NCBI GenBank assembly: GCA_938004375.1
Contig: CALKWH010000137.1
Span: forward strand, 1-16,866
DNA: 16,866 nucleotides
Direction of reading: 5' to 3'
From: an uncultured Pseudomonadota bacterium
GTDB lineage: Bacteria; Myxococcota_A; Polyangia; HGW-17
Numbering within the stretch: the stretch's first letter is position 1; every line of letters begins with the position of its first letter. The position numbers were made by a program, and so were the translations under genes. The notes beneath the pieces are model-generated. The model did not search any database, was not told the origin of the DNA, and worked only from the letters and a program-made list of their open reading frames with translations. Below, in pieces: positions 16,542 through 16,866 of the stretch.

Positions 16542-16557
16542 AAAGAGGAGACCCGTC

Positions 16558-16824
16558 ATGGCATACATGGAAATCATTCTCAGCGAAGACATTCTCGGCA
16601 AGAAGACCGGCGACGTCGTCCGCGTACGCGCCGGCTACGGCCGCAACTACCTCATTCCGATGGGCCTGGCCGTGCAGGCCACCACGAAGAACAAGGCCCG
16701 CGTGGAGCACGAGAAGCGCGTGGTCTCCGCCCGTCGCGCCAAGCTCGTAAAGACCGCCGAGGACCTGAAGGCGCGCCTCGAGGCGCTCACCCTCTCGATC
16801 CCCAAGCGCACCGGCGACGGCGAG
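16558..16824 (+). CDS. rplI: 50S ribosomal protein L9, 3'-truncated (89 residues genuine)
   Basis: Large-subunit protein, third gene of the operon, with AAAGAGGAG 7 nt before the ATG. The N-terminal domain is clear (MEIILSEDILGKKTGDVVRVRAGYGRNYLIPMGLA), followed by the long connecting helix. The genuine sequence stops at 16824 (...KRTGDGE), just where the C-terminal domain starts. The frame continues as RSEEHTSELQSPNT, which is translated sequencing adapter, not protein. The full gene (about 150 codons) lies beyond the contig end. Confidence 0.95.
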
Positions 16825-16866
16825 AGATCGGAAGAGCACACGTCTGAACTCCAGTCACCGAATACG
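16825..16866 (+). other. Illumina TruSeq adapter contamination plus apparent 8-nt index
   Basis: Bases 16825-16858 match the 34-nt TruSeq index-adapter stem (AGATCGGAAGAGC... ending CCAGTCAC), and 16859-16866 (CGAATACG) sit where the i7 index would. This is untrimmed library sequence at a contig end and should be removed. Confidence 0.98.

Overview
The window looks like a GC-rich contig from an environmental deltaproteobacterium-type organism, most likely Myxococcota or a close relative (Bradymonadales/Polyangia-like). The evidence is a giant secreted protein built from MopE-type 'CDGxDNDCDGxxDE' metal-binding motifs, a MYXO-CTERM-like tripartite anchor, myxococcal Cys-rich (DUF4215-type) repeats and an Asp/Ala-rich lipoprotein linker. 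All are typical of that group. The last 42 bases are an Illumina TruSeq adapter plus an apparent index, so the right edge is a raw contig end, not biology.

Layout. (1) 3-9905, plus strand: one uninterrupted reading frame of about 3,300 codons, open at the left edge. It carries 34 MopE-type motifs. It appears to be two surface proteins in one frame. Segment A has 7 motifs, an EGF-like Cys-rich region and a MYXO-CTERM-like tail. It is followed at once by segment B, which has a lipoprotein signal with lipobox LSAC, 27 motifs, a SUMF1/FGE-like domain, three DUF4215-type repeats and a nidogen-like beta-rich C-terminus. In segment B, four kinds of motif module form a higher-order unit of 311 residues (933 bp) present five times in tandem. 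(2) 9906-10059: a short convergent spacer with nothing convincing. (3) 15574-10060, minus strand: tRNA-Arg(CCT), a degenerate response-regulator receiver, an RlmI-type 23S rRNA methyltransferase, cytidine deaminase and an FMN-binding lipoprotein. After a 133-bp gap with a possible promoter come a ten-helix DMT-like membrane protein and an MscS channel. (4) 15575-15786: a divergent promoter region and structured leader, followed on the plus strand by the conserved rpsF-rpsR-rplI ribosomal protein operon. rplI is cut off by the contig end.

How they work together. The plus-strand right end is a standard translation operon (S6, S18, L9). The minus-strand genes are housekeeping (rRNA methylation, pyrimidine salvage, tRNA) mixed with envelope functions (flavin lipoprotein, putative transporter, mechanosensitive channel). 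The giant ORF is the accessory part and the most unusual object: a cell-surface or secreted multi-domain protein whose repeated acidic, disulfide-rich motifs probably bind metal. Its A/B junction suggests either a recent gene fusion or a lost stop/start.
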